Notes under the pieces: model-generated
Database searches by the model: none
Seen by the model: only the letters and a program-made list of their open reading frames with translations
Told to the model about the DNA's origin: nothing
NCBI RefSeq assembly: GCF_000499205.1
Contig: NZ_AWUK01000009.1
Coordinates: 1 to 64,000 of the forward strand
Direction: 5' to 3'
Origin: Paenibacillus sp. MAEPY2
GTDB lineage: Bacteria; Bacillota; Bacilli; Paenibacillales; Paenibacillaceae
DNA length: 64,000 nucleotides
Shown: one piece after another, positions 43,875 to 53,199 of the stretch
Position numbering within the stretch: the stretch's first letter is position 1
How the letters are laid out: the number at the start of each line of letters is the position of its first letter
Translations under genes and position numbers: made by a program

Positions 43875-46097
43875 TCACATGGCTTTTCGGTAGTCGCTAG
43901 GTGCTACACCCACCACATTCTTGAACGCCCGATTGAAGGAATTATAGTTCGTGTACCCGACTTCCTCACTGATCTCCTGGATGGCCTTGTCGGTCTCCAG
44001 CATAAGCTGTTTGGCCTTCTCTATGCGGTGACTAATCAGAAGATCCACGAACTTCTCACCAATTTCGTCCTTGAACAGCTTGCTTAAATATTTCGGATTG
44101 ATATCAAATAAATCACTTAGATAATTCAGCGACAGCTCGGGATTGTTATAGTTCTGTTCAATATATTTGCGAATTTCAAGAATATGAGATCGGTGTTTTC
44201 TGGAACATTGAAGTGTCTGCATCTGCTCCGACAGATCTCGGAAGCCTTCCCAGCACAGCGTTCGCAAATCATCTATCGTCTCCCATCCTTCCAATCTGGG
44301 GAGGAGCGGTGTAAATACGGATGCCCATTGCTCCTGATATTCCCGCGGAAGTTCCGCGAACTCCCGATTATAATGCTGGAACAGCAGCTGGACCGTATTC
44401 ATAATCTCCTGGCGGGAGAGCACGGATTCACGGATTTGTTCGAACAAGCGGTCAAAATGCTTCTCCCAGACATTGTCCGACAATCGCATCGCCTGCACCA
44501 GCAAAGAGATTGTCTTCAGGAACTCATATACATCATTAGTCGAGTTCGGTACCTCCCCGCATGGAATGATCCGGTTCATGCCGAGCACAGCCTTGTACTC
44601 CAGGGCATGCACAGCCTCCTTCAACGAAGCTCTCAGGCCACGAACATCGACTGCCACTCTACCAATCCCGATAGTTACGGTGAAGTTCAAATACTGCCCA
44701 ACCCTGTCCAGATAACCGGAGAGCAGTCTCTGCTCGGTTTCCTCACCCTTTTCCATCTCGGGCAACCAGAGTATTGCATACAGCCGCTGATCCGATATCC
44801 ACTCTGCCCACACTTCGGTCCCTTCTTGCCTTGCACTCTCCTGCAGAATGCTGGATAACACAAACTTGAGAAGGGATTGATCCTGATTGTGATACTCCTC
44901 CATAAATCGGGAATACTGATCAATCTCCACCACAATTACAGCCCATCGATCCTCCAACTGCGGGAGCTTGAACCTGTTCATCTCCGCTGTAAGCTCATTG
45001 CCGGTGAAGTCTCGCGTACCCTCCAGCAGCTCCTGAAAGAAATATTTCTTCTGCAAAATCAGATTTTCTTCATGCTCCTCCTGATATTGCTTGGTTTGAT
45101 TAATCATTTGCTCCAGCGTGGTCTGGATAAAACGGAACTCGTTATCTTTTGGTTGACTCATCCCCGGCTGTTTCTGTGAAGCCACCGTCTCAATTAACGT
45201 GACGATTTGCTGGATGGGCTTGTAATTTCTCCGTGTCACATAGATCACCCACACCACACCAATCAGGACAACAGCAACGGCAAAAACAAACCAGATATTG
45301 TAAAATTTCAGGGCGAATTTGACGATCTTGCCATTATTCAGTCCGGTCTGTACCTTCCAGCCGCTGTAGCTGGATGTAAATTCGGAGAAGACTTCACCTG
45401 ACGCCATTTGGGGAGATGCTGCCCTAGCGCCATCCTGCTTCCCACCATCCCACAGATTGCCGCCCGAGCGATTGAAGATATTCACGAAAGTGAACTCAGG
45501 GTCATACATCTGCATGATAGACTTCTGCAAGGCTGGCAGATTGACGTTAACAACTACAAGACCCGTGCCGTTTCCGACGCCGCGAATGAGTGTAATGACC
45601 TGTTTGCCTTCCTCGGTCGGGAATGCCTTAAAAGATCTCGCCCCCACCCACTTTTGCGTTGCCGCAGCACGGCTGTCCTTAATAAATGGCGCGTCCGGGA
45701 ATTCCTCAATGGGTACCGCCTTGCCGTTGCTGAATACTGTATCATCGTTGTATCTCACCAGATATATGGAATCAATCAGCGGATACTCTATTTTCAATTC
45801 ATCAATAACCTGGACCGCTTGAATTCCGGCATACACATCTTCGCTTCCGGTTATCGAATAATAATTTTTCAGGTTGGGGTTGGTCAAAATATCACGCAGC
45901 ACCTTGAAGTCGATGGAGCGTAGTGAATTGTCCAAATATTGCGTTACCTGTGATGCCAGAAATTCATTGGCCTTGAGTGCTTCTCTTCGGTTCTGCTCAT
46001 TAAATACCTGGAAGAAGATAATAAACAGGATTGTGGTTACGATAAAAAAAACAGGCAAGTACGATAGCAGCAAACGTCTAAACCAACTGTTGTTCAT
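43875..46097 (-). CDS. membrane-anchored AraC-type regulator with Cache sensor
   Basis: A 740-residue one-component regulator. It has TM1 near 8-32, an extracellular Cache-like domain to about 265, TM2 near 268-290 (WFVFAVAVVLIGVVWVIY), a cytoplasmic linker with coiled-coil, and a C-terminal AraC HTH (LNYLSDLFDINPKYLSKLFK; IQEISEEVGYTNYNSFNRAF). Such proteins sense a ligand outside and bind DNA while membrane-bound. It lies between the binding protein and the glycosidases and should control the whole block. ATG 46097 is preferred to an upstream GTG. Confidence 0.9.
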   Translation of the reverse strand: MNNSWFRRLLLSYLPVFFIVTTILFIIFFQVFNEQNRREALKANEFLASQVTQYLDNSLRSIDFKVLRDILTNPNLKNYYSITGSEDVYAGIQAVQVIDELKIEYPLIDSIYLVRYNDDTVFSNGKAVPIEEFPDAPFIKDSRAAATQKWVGARSFKAFPTEEGKQVITLIRGVGNGTGLVVVNVNLPALQKSIMQMYDPEFTFVNIFNRSGGNLWDGGKQDGARAASPQMASGEVFSEFTSSYSGWKVQTGLNNGKIVKFALKFYNIWFVFAVAVVLIGVVWVIYVTRRNYKPIQQIVTLIETVASQKQPGMSQPKDNEFRFIQTTLEQMINQTKQYQEEHEENLILQKKYFFQELLEGTRDFTGNELTAEMNRFKLPQLEDRWAVIVVEIDQYSRFMEEYHNQDQSLLKFVLSSILQESARQEGTEVWAEWISDQRLYAILWLPEMEKGEETEQRLLSGYLDRVGQYLNFTVTIGIGRVAVDVRGLRASLKEAVHALEYKAVLGMNRIIPCGEVPNSTNDVYEFLKTISLLVQAMRLSDNVWEKHFDRLFEQIRESVLSRQEIMNTVQLLFQHYNREFAELPREYQEQWASVFTPLLPRLEGWETIDDLRTLCWEGFRDLSEQMQTLQCSRKHRSHILEIRKYIEQNYNNPELSLNYLSDLFDINPKYLSKLFKDEIGEKFVDLLISHRIEKAKQLMLETDKAIQEISEEVGYTNYNSFNRAFKNVVGVAPSDYRKAM

Positions 46098-46206
46098 CTC
46101 CGAGGCCCCCCACACTGTTTATGTGCATGATGACAACCACGCCAATCTTCCATAAATATTCAGTAAATTATATCGGATGAAGTGGGGTTGTCAAAAGGAG
46201 AAGACC

Positions 46207-46234
46207 GCCCCGATTCCTGTGGTGACATCGGGAC
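46207..46234 (-). terminator. hairpin after the binding-protein gene
   Basis: CCCGAT and ATCGGG pair across a 12-nt loop, with GGC/GTC-type outer contacts. On the minus strand it is followed by TCTTCTCCTTTT. It probably reduces downstream expression so that the binding protein is made in excess over the AraC regulator; full termination is uncertain. Confidence 0.45.
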
Positions 46235-46260
46235 AGCCTCATTCATGAATCCATCAACCT

Positions 46261-47898
46261 TTATTGATTCTTCTCAATCGCACGCTGGTAAATCTCAAGG
46301 TAATTGCTGAGTCCCAGACCATCAAAGCCTTTCACGTACGCGTCCCATTCCTTATCAATGCTCTTGCTGCCGATAATAAATTGAGCCATATTGGTCATCA
46401 CGTAATCCTTGACGGCCGTCGTGAGCTGCGCAGCGGTTTCTGTATCTTCAGGACGGATAAATACGTTCGCAGGATAGACTTCTTTGGGCGCATAAGGTTC
46501 ATATACATTGGTTGCTTGTGCCAGGCGTGTACCGTAACCCTCCGCTTCCAACGGGTTCTGACCTTCTGCAAACAGATTGCGGAACGTATTGGACAAGTCA
46601 TGTGCTCCGATCTGTGACCAACTCTCGTTGACTACCACGTTCGGGTCACGCTCAGGCAGGTTATAGTAGCTGTATTTGGCTGGCTCGCCATTGATGTTTT
46701 TCTCATCTGCATCCGCCTTCTTCCAGCCTTTCCCCTCTGTTGGACCGTACTCTGCGTACAGGGCACCTTCTTCACTGAACATGTAATCTACAATCTTGAT
46801 GGCAGCAATCTGCTGCGCTTCGGTCGCTTTGTTGGTGATGGCAAACTCAAACTCACCCACGCTCTGTGTAGCGCCTGTCGTCTGAACGCCATCCGGCCCT
46901 TTTAGCGGAGGTACGATGTCCCAGTGCTGGTGGCGGGTGATATCCTTGTCATACGTGTTCACGAGGTAGCTGACCAGCGCTGTCGTTATAGAGCCGACCA
47001 CCTCATCGCCTTCCTTGTTTCCCAGCTGCCCGATCGCCTGATCGTTCTGCGTGAAGGAGGCCGGATCAATCAGGCCCTCTGCGTACAGCTTGTGCATGTA
47101 CTCCAGCCCTTTTTTCCACTCTTCCTTGTTCGCTGCAAAATCAACCTTCCCATCCTTCACGATCAGATATTTATCGTTGTCATTATAGATAAAACTGTTC
47201 ATGAGATAGGCGTCGATATTGCCATTCCATACATATTTGTTCGGTGCACCCGTGAGCGGAATCTCATCGGCTTTGCCATTGCCATTCGGGTCCTGCTCTT
47301 TGAATGCCTTCAGTACCGTGTAGAGTTCATCGGTCGTGGTCGGCATTTTCAGACCCAGATTGTCGAGCCACTCGGTGTTAATCCAATATTTCTGAGCATA
47401 CGTACAGTGATAACATTCATTGAAAATCGGCAGAGCGTAGATGTTCCCGTCAGGTGCAGTAATCGCTTCTTTAAAGTACGGCTTCTCCTCCATAATCTTG
47501 GTGAGATTCGGACCGTACTCCTTGATCAGATCCTGCAGCGGGAGGAACACGCCCTGTTTTCCGTAGGTTTGCAGGTCTGAGGTGGTGAACTTGCCATGGA
47601 GGAACACTTCGGGATAATCTCCACTCGCCAGCAGTAACTGTCTGCGGTCTTGCAAGGCGTCCGTCGGGGCCAAATCCCATTTCAGAGTTACATCGAACTT
47701 GTCTTCGATAAATTGGGTGAACTCATTTTCTTCCATGGATGCTTTACCTTGTGGGGCAAAGAAGGTCATCGTGACCGGGCCAACGCTCTCCCCGCTACCG
47801 TCGCTCCCTGTACCTGTCTCCGCGGATGAACCGCATGCGGACAACAAAGCCATCGAAGCAAAGACCAGAAACAACATCGAAATCCAAGATTTTTTCAA
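46261..47898 (-). CDS. oligosaccharide-binding lipoprotein, LplA-like
   Basis: A 545-residue binding protein with a lipobox ending at C22 (SMALLSAC) and a Gly/Ser tether. Its length and motifs (DKFDVTLKWDLAP; NEWLDNLG-like substrate cleft; PERDPNVV) fit the LplA/YtcQ group that binds complex oligosaccharides. The start codon is TTG at 47898; AAGGAGGAG is well placed and no ATG nearby fits. It follows the permeases and is their partner. Confidence 0.92.
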   Translation of the reverse strand: MKKSWISMLFLVFASMALLSACGSSAETGTGSDGSGESVGPVTMTFFAPQGKASMEENEFTQFIEDKFDVTLKWDLAPTDALQDRRQLLLASGDYPEVFLHGKFTTSDLQTYGKQGVFLPLQDLIKEYGPNLTKIMEEKPYFKEAITAPDGNIYALPIFNECYHCTYAQKYWINTEWLDNLGLKMPTTTDELYTVLKAFKEQDPNGNGKADEIPLTGAPNKYVWNGNIDAYLMNSFIYNDNDKYLIVKDGKVDFAANKEEWKKGLEYMHKLYAEGLIDPASFTQNDQAIGQLGNKEGDEVVGSITTALVSYLVNTYDKDITRHQHWDIVPPLKGPDGVQTTGATQSVGEFEFAITNKATEAQQIAAIKIVDYMFSEEGALYAEYGPTEGKGWKKADADEKNINGEPAKYSYYNLPERDPNVVVNESWSQIGAHDLSNTFRNLFAEGQNPLEAEGYGTRLAQATNVYEPYAPKEVYPANVFIRPEDTETAAQLTTAVKDYVMTNMAQFIIGSKSIDKEWDAYVKGFDGLGLSNYLEIYQRAIEKNQ

Positions 47899-48026
47899 TC
47901 TGACTCCTCCTTTTTGTTGAAAACGGCATAACCATCTGTTTACGCACTCGTGTTAAACCCGATCCCGGAAGCCGGAGTGTTCCCCCACCTCCTTTCAAAC
48001 GGCTTAGCGGGAGTAAATTGCAGAAA

Positions 48027-48935
48027 TCATCCTTTGAGCGAGCCCACCATGACCCCTTTGACAAAGTGCTTCTGCACAAACGGATACATGATGAGAATCG
48101 GAATACTGGCGACTACGATTAGTGCGTATTTGAGTACCTGCTCGAACCCCTGATCCCGCAGCTGCTGGCTCGTATTGGCCAACATCGCCGGGTCGGCGGC
48201 GTTCAGAATCAGCAGATTGCGGAGCACATATTGCAGTGGGAACAACTTTTCGGAACGCAGATAGATCAGGGCATCAAAGTACGCATTCCAGTGGCCCACC
48301 GCATACATCAGGGTCATGACCGCCAGAATCGGCTTTGATAACGGAAGAACGACGCTGATCAAATACCGAATATCTCGGCATCCGTCCATTTCTGCCGCCT
48401 CCCCCAGCTCTTCCGGAATGGAAGACTGGAAGAAGGTTCTCGCCACGATGACCTGGAACACTGCGAGCGCCCCTGGCAGCCACATCGCCCAGCGTGTATC
48501 CAGCAGATGGAGGTCTTTCATCAAGAGATAGGTTGGAATCAGACCGCCGTCAAAGAACATCGTGATCATCATGAAAATAATGATGGCCCCCCGTCCATAA
48601 AACGACTTTCGTGACAACGGATAAGCGAGCATGACGGTCAGCGCCACGTTGATAAACGTACCTACAACGGTATAGATAATCGTATTGTAGAACCCGAGCA
48701 TGAGCTGCTGGCTTTTGAAAATGGAGATATAGGCCTTGATGTTAAAGTCTACCGGGAACAGCCACACCTGACCGGATGTAACGGCAGGGGAGGAGCTGAA
48801 CGAAGAACTGATGATGTACAAGAGCGGGTAAAACACCGTTAGCAGTATGGCGAACAGAAAGATATAGTTGAATGTCATGAAGACGCGGTCACCAAGCGGG
48901 TCCTTGATCCGGTTACGATTAATCAGGTTGAACAT
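48027..48935 (-). CDS. ABC transporter permease, LplC/YtcP-like
   Basis: A 302-residue CUT1 permease with six predicted spans and an EAA loop (LGEAAEMDGCRDIRYLISVV). AAAGGAGG precedes the ATG. It starts 15 bp after the other permease. The C terminus ends KHFVKGVMVGSLKG as in LplC. Confidence 0.93.
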   Translation of the reverse strand: MFNLINRNRIKDPLGDRVFMTFNYIFLFAILLTVFYPLLYIISSSFSSSPAVTSGQVWLFPVDFNIKAYISIFKSQQLMLGFYNTIIYTVVGTFINVALTVMLAYPLSRKSFYGRGAIIIFMMITMFFDGGLIPTYLLMKDLHLLDTRWAMWLPGALAVFQVIVARTFFQSSIPEELGEAAEMDGCRDIRYLISVVLPLSKPILAVMTLMYAVGHWNAYFDALIYLRSEKLFPLQYVLRNLLILNAADPAMLANTSQQLRDQGFEQVLKYALIVVASIPILIMYPFVQKHFVKGVMVGSLKG

Positions 48936-48950
48936 GAATGAGCTCCTCCT

Positions 48951-49931
48951 TTACCACAAGCTGTTCTGGGATACTTTGCGGGAAATGCCGTTGACAATAA
49001 CGAGCAGGATTAGGTTGATAACAGAGTTGAACAATCCTACCGCCGAGGAGAAGCTAAAGTTGGCCCCGATCAGACCAACCTTGTACACATACGTGGAAAT
49101 GACTTCCGAAGCGCTCGTGTTGAGCGGATTCTGCATCAGATATATTTTTTCAAAGCCCACGCCCATAATGCTGCCCAAACTCAGAATCAGCATGATGACG
49201 GTGACTGGTACGAGCGTTGGAAGATCGATATGCCAAATTTTCCGAAGCCTTGAAGCACCGTCCATCTTTGCTGCCTCATAGAGGGATGGATCAACGCCAG
49301 CGAGTGCCGCGATATAAATAATCGATGAATAGCCCATGCCCTGCCACACGCCCGACCAGACATAGATGGATTTGAAGTATTCGGGAATGCCCATAAAGTT
49401 GGTCATCGGGAAGCCCAGGAAAGTAAATAGCTTGTCTACAACACCCACATGGGGTGACAGCATCAGAATGATAATGGATACCATGACAACTGTGGAGATA
49501 AAATGTGGAGCGTACGTGACCATCTGGACGGTCTTTTTAAAGTAACCCGTTCGGATTTCATTCAGTGCCAGCGCAAGCAGGATCGGAATGGGAAACCCGG
49601 CGAGTAACGAGTAGAAGCTGATGCCAATCGTATTTTTGATCAGCAGCCAGAAATTTGGGGATTCGAAAAAGGCTTCAAAGTGTTTCAGCCCAACCCATGG
49701 GCTGCCCCAGATTCCTTTGACGACACTGAAGTCTTTGAAGGCGATCTGTACACCAACCATCGGAATGTACTTGAAGATCAACAGATACAATACGGGAGGC
49801 AGCACCAGGAGATAGAGCTCCCAATGCTTCTTGAGGCTTCTGATAAATGGATGCTGTCGCTTGGGTTCTGCGTAATTCCTTCCTTGCTGGAGCTCCACCG
49901 GTGCAGGTATGCTTTCCGTAGCTCGACTCAT
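48951..49931 (-). CDS. ABC transporter permease, LplB/YteP-like
   Basis: A 326-residue CUT1 permease with a charged N terminus (1-35), six spans, and an EAA loop (SLYEAAKMDGASRLRKIW). AAGGAG precedes ATG 49931; GTG 49940 is in frame but too close to it. First gene of the block, preceded by a promoter and a cre-like site. No ATPase is encoded, so a shared MsmX-type ATPase is expected. Confidence 0.93.
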   Translation of the reverse strand: MSRATESIPAPVELQQGRNYAEPKRQHPFIRSLKKHWELYLLVLPPVLYLLIFKYIPMVGVQIAFKDFSVVKGIWGSPWVGLKHFEAFFESPNFWLLIKNTIGISFYSLLAGFPIPILLALALNEIRTGYFKKTVQMVTYAPHFISTVVMVSIIILMLSPHVGVVDKLFTFLGFPMTNFMGIPEYFKSIYVWSGVWQGMGYSSIIYIAALAGVDPSLYEAAKMDGASRLRKIWHIDLPTLVPVTVIMLILSLGSIMGVGFEKIYLMQNPLNTSASEVISTYVYKVGLIGANFSFSSAVGLFNSVINLILLVIVNGISRKVSQNSLW

Positions 49932-50047
49932 TCGCGTCACTCCTTCTACACCTTAAGTGTAATAATACATTACATTTACATCCCTTAAACATCCTTTTGT
50001 TTGGTTCTTTTTTCTGTATTGGAGCCATCTGTGTGAAGAATAATGCC

Positions 50048-50062
50048 AGGTAACGCTTTCTT
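50048..50062 (-). promoter_or_regulatory. cre-like site of the glycan ABC operon
   Basis: Minus-strand AAGAAAGCGTTACCT fits WTGNAANCGNWNNCW with one mismatch (A for T at the second position). It begins just downstream of the -10 of the promoter at 50069-50098, a position where CcpA would block transcription. Confidence 0.55.
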
Positions 50063-50068
50063 GAATTG

Positions 50069-50098
50069 ATAGTACCTTGAGCGGCGTTCTTTTATCAA
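50069..50098 (-). promoter_or_regulatory. candidate promoter of the glycan ABC operon
   Basis: TTGATA (50093-50098), an 18-nt spacer and TACTAT (50069-50074) on the minus strand. Transcription would start about 130 bp before the first permease gene. No other feature is seen in 49932-50047. Confidence 0.5.
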
Positions 50099-50194
50099 TT
50101 TGCAATTTTCCCCCACCTCTCCTTATTCCTAAAACCCTTGTCGTACAAGGGGAAATCGCTCTTTATCATATGTATATTGCAAAAATCCCTAAAC

Positions 50195-50232
50195 AAAAAA
50201 GCCCGAAGGACTGTAAAAGTCCCTCGGGCTTT
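50195..50232 (-). terminator. terminator after GH29 (1)
   Basis: AAAGCCCGA...GGACT pairs with AGTCC...TCGGGCTTT across a short loop; six A residues on the plus strand give the T-run on the minus strand. It isolates the fucosidase from the ABC operon. Confidence 0.85.
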
Positions 50233-50243
50233 GAGTTGTAGAT

Positions 50244-51656
50244 TTATTCGTTTGTGAACAATCTGAACGTCAGCGTGATAGGTGCTGCTTCCGTAACTGC
50301 TGCCTGCGGCAGCTCTACAACAAGTCCATCTTCTGTCGGTTGGAATGACAGCACATCATCTGTGCCAACGAGTTCAATTCGCTCCACCTTTTCCCCATAT
50401 GGAATGATCACTTGTGATTCAACTGCCTCGTTTTCGTTTCTGTACAGACGGAAGGCATACGATACGTTCAGATCTTCCTTACGTGTGAAGGCCCACTCTC
50501 CTGTGAAGTATGGTCCGCAAATCCGCGTGCCATAGATGCCCTCCCCATGCGTACCGATCCACTCTCCGAGGGCTTTAATGCTTCGGACTGCGCCTTTCGG
50601 GAGACGTCCGTCCGGTTGCGGTCCCACATTCAGTGCCAGGTTACCACCCTTGGATACTACCTCAAGCAGAATATGCGCCAGTTGTCTTGCTGATTTATAC
50701 TGATCATCATATCCAAACGCAAAGGAATTGCCCACCGTGATACAGCTCTCCCAAGGAATATTCATTGGGAGCTCTGGAATGGTTTGTTCCGGAGTTACGA
50801 TATTCTCGTATGGTCCACCTACCGTGCGATCTGCTGCCAACAGCCACGGCTGGGTTGTCCGACGTGCCCGCTCCACCACCTCGCCCAGACGGATATCCTG
50901 ACCGTGGCGTCCTTCGCGCACCCAACCTGCATCCAGCCACAGACATTCAATTCGTCCGTAGTTGGTCAGCAGCTCCATGATTTGCTCATGCGTGAACTCC
51001 ACGAACTTTTCCCAGAGCCATGGATACGCTTTCGGATCATAGGATGGCCCACGCCACATATGGCTTCCCCGCTCCATGCCAGGTGTCCAGTAATACGGCG
51101 TATGCCAGTCCGCTTTGGAGAAATAAGCCGAGATGCCGAGCCCCTTGGCACGAAAAGCATCAAAAAGCGCCCGGCAAATATCCGCATACTTATGGGTGTG
51201 AAAAGGGGTGTCCTTACCCGTGATGCGATAATCGGTTGTATGTGTATCCCACATGCAAAAACCATCATGATGTTTGGTTGTGAACAGGAAATATTTGAAC
51301 CCGTTATCAGCAGCCATCTGTGCCCATTCCTCAGGCTGAAAGCGAATTGGATTGAAGGTTTTGTTGAGATCAAAGTATTCCTGCTTGAAATGCTCCATGT
51401 CGTTAGTCCAGTCGATGTCATTGCGCGACCAATCGCCATCTTCGTCACTGAGCGCCCAGGACTCCACGAGTCCAAGCTGGGAATAAGGACCCCAATGCAT
51501 CATCAGCCCCAGCTTCTGATCCTTAAACCACTCCAGCCGTTCATTCAGCAATGGGTCTTCCGGCTTCACCCATTCCTCTTCCTTGCTAAAGTTGTGCACC
51601 CCGGCTTCGACAACCTGTTCTTCCTGTTCCAGCACCGTATCTTTGGTTTCGCTCAT
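50244..51656 (-). CDS. GH29 alpha-L-fucosidase (1)
   Basis: A 470-residue retaining fucosidase. The nucleophile is D242 in ECLWLDAGWVREG, and LGLMMHWGPYS, FTTKHHDGFCMWDT and SKGGNLALNVGPQPDGRLP are family signatures. No signal peptide, so it acts in the cytoplasm on imported glycans. AAGGAG fits ATG 51656; ATG 51665 abuts it. Single gene with its own terminator; a palindromic repeat lies in its 5' region. Confidence 0.92.
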   Translation of the reverse strand: MSETKDTVLEQEEQVVEAGVHNFSKEEEWVKPEDPLLNERLEWFKDQKLGLMMHWGPYSQLGLVESWALSDEDGDWSRNDIDWTNDMEHFKQEYFDLNKTFNPIRFQPEEWAQMAADNGFKYFLFTTKHHDGFCMWDTHTTDYRITGKDTPFHTHKYADICRALFDAFRAKGLGISAYFSKADWHTPYYWTPGMERGSHMWRGPSYDPKAYPWLWEKFVEFTHEQIMELLTNYGRIECLWLDAGWVREGRHGQDIRLGEVVERARRTTQPWLLAADRTVGGPYENIVTPEQTIPELPMNIPWESCITVGNSFAFGYDDQYKSARQLAHILLEVVSKGGNLALNVGPQPDGRLPKGAVRSIKALGEWIGTHGEGIYGTRICGPYFTGEWAFTRKEDLNVSYAFRLYRNENEAVESQVIIPYGEKVERIELVGTDDVLSFQPTEDGLVVELPQAAVTEAAPITLTFRLFTNE

Positions 51657-51710
51657 CCCGTTCATCTCCTTCGGATTGGATATAAGATAAACTCCACAGG
51701 TTAAGCCCCT

Positions 51711-51848
51711 GTCACTCCGATTGCAGTACCATCTTCCGATCGCTGTTATCCCCGGATTTCTTTGATTTCACTTTATAAATGGTCGGAAATCCGGGGATAA
51801 AGGCGAGCGCTTCGCTTCTTCAGATTGGTTCTGCACTCTCCGTTTTGG
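51711..51848. repeat. intergenic palindromic repeat, copy A
   Basis: Perfect 15-base arms TTATCCCCGGATTTC (51746-51760) and GAAATCCGGGGATAA (51786-51800) flank a 25-nt loop; a second small stem GCGA/TCGC (51803-51815) follows, then CTTCTTCAG. Begins with GTCACTCCGAT and ends near CTCTCCGTT, both shared with copy C. Copies B and C lie in other gaps of this region, all in the same orientation. Confidence 0.85.
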
Positions 51849-51878
51849 CTTAAACGCTCAGTTTCAACTTATAAAGAT

Positions 51879-52937
51879 CTATAGTGAAATTTCGCGTCCT
51901 TCACGTGCTGACTCGTAGATGGCGCAGAGAATTTTCATAATTTCAACGCCATCCTCAACGGGGCTAAGCGTCTCTATGCGTCCTTGGGTACTGTCGATAA
52001 AATGATTGACTTCATTACGGAAAGAACCTGCGAAGTCAAGGGATTTGAAATCCACCTGTGGCGTCATATTCAAAATGGTATCGAATTTCTCGCCAATCAG
52101 TGAAATTTCCGGTTCCAGTTCAGCCCCACCTTTATCGCCATAGAGTCTGACCGAAGTTTCATCCTGTTTCGCGTGCAATGTGAAGCTTACATCCACCAGC
52201 AGGCTTGCCCCGTTCTCGAAACGAATCAACGCATTAGCCATATCCTCTACAGTGTTTTTGTTCGCATCATAGTCCGCCGCCTGGTAGAACGACAGATTAC
52301 GGATATTGGCACGGTTACCCAATCGATTGGAGACATTCGCGGAGACGGTTTTCACCTTCGGTTTACCCATCAAGTACCAGGAGATATCAATAATGTGTAC
52401 ACCAATATCGATCAACGGGCCGCCGCCAGAACGATCAACATCTGCAAACCAGCCTCCTGGATTGCCCAGACGCCGCAGACAGGATGCCTTGGCATAATAG
52501 ATCTCTCCCAGCTCGCCTTCATCAATGAACTTCTTCAGGATCTGCGCATTGTCGCTATAACGGCGTACAAAGCCGACCTGAAGCAGTTTTCCACTGCGGT
52601 GAACGGCCCTCTCTACCTCTAACGCATCTTCTACCGTCTGACAGAGCGGCTTTTCGCAAAGTACATTTTTACCCGCATCCAGAGCAGCAATGCTGATCTC
52701 GGCATGTGTATCATTCCAGGTACAGATGCTTACTGAATGAATTTCGGGCAATGCCAGGAGTTCCTTATAGTCCGTGAATACATGAGTAGCGTTATATTTT
52801 TTCGCGGCTTCCTGGGCACGCGCTTCATTCAGATCACATATGGCGTATATTTCAACTTCGGGATTACTGTCATACGCTTGCAAATGAAAATCGGATATTG
52901 ATCCTGCACCGATAACGGCAATTTTAAGTCTGGACAT
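51879..52937 (-). CDS. Gfo/Idh/MocA-type NAD(P)-dependent sugar dehydrogenase
   Basis: A 352-residue oxidoreductase. Rossmann fold with KIAVIGAGSISDFHLQAY at the start, the NVLCEKPLCQ segment near residues 90-99 and the GGPLIDIGVHIIDISWYLMG catalytic region. It probably oxidises or isomerises a sugar from the imported glycan, perhaps in series with the isomerase encoded upstream. GGAGGG precedes the ATG. Exact substrate unknown. Confidence 0.9.
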   Translation of the reverse strand: MSRLKIAVIGAGSISDFHLQAYDSNPEVEIYAICDLNEARAQEAAKKYNATHVFTDYKELLALPEIHSVSICTWNDTHAEISIAALDAGKNVLCEKPLCQTVEDALEVERAVHRSGKLLQVGFVRRYSDNAQILKKFIDEGELGEIYYAKASCLRRLGNPGGWFADVDRSGGGPLIDIGVHIIDISWYLMGKPKVKTVSANVSNRLGNRANIRNLSFYQAADYDANKNTVEDMANALIRFENGASLLVDVSFTLHAKQDETSVRLYGDKGGAELEPEISLIGEKFDTILNMTPQVDFKSLDFAGSFRNEVNHFIDSTQGRIETLSPVEDGVEIMKILCAIYESAREGREISL

Positions 52938-53029
52938 GGATTTTTCCCTCCATAATCTGTTGAATGATGGTCATATCAGTTGATTCAAAACATATGATAA
53001 TCGGCTTAACGTAACTACGGTGAATGTTT

Positions 53030-53140
53030 GGACTTTCGGCCGCTGTTGTCTTCAGATTTCTTGTATCAACCGCTCTCAGCGGTTGAAATCCGCAGACAAA
53101 GGCGGGCGCTACCGCTCCTACAGTTCCAAACTTCCCCTAT
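53030..53140. repeat. intergenic palindromic repeat, copy B
   Basis: Arms TTGTCTTCAGATTTC (53046-53060) and GAAATCCGCAGACAA (53085-53099) pair at 13 of 15 positions, with an inner CAACCGCT/AGCGGTTG stem. GCGG/CCGC (53102-53115) forms the second stem. Relative to copy A two base pairs of stem 1 and one of stem 2 have changed on both sides, so pairing is kept. Confidence 0.8.
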
Positions 53141-53199
53141 GTTCTTTCAGCCCCTACATATAAAAATTGATTCCACTTATATAGTAGTGCAGTCGCTGC

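Noticed and set aside
47900-48026. AAAGGAGGTGGGG between the permease and binding-protein genes as start of a small gene
   Set aside because: The only in-frame start (GTG) overlaps the ribosome binding site and the frame closes after about a dozen codons.
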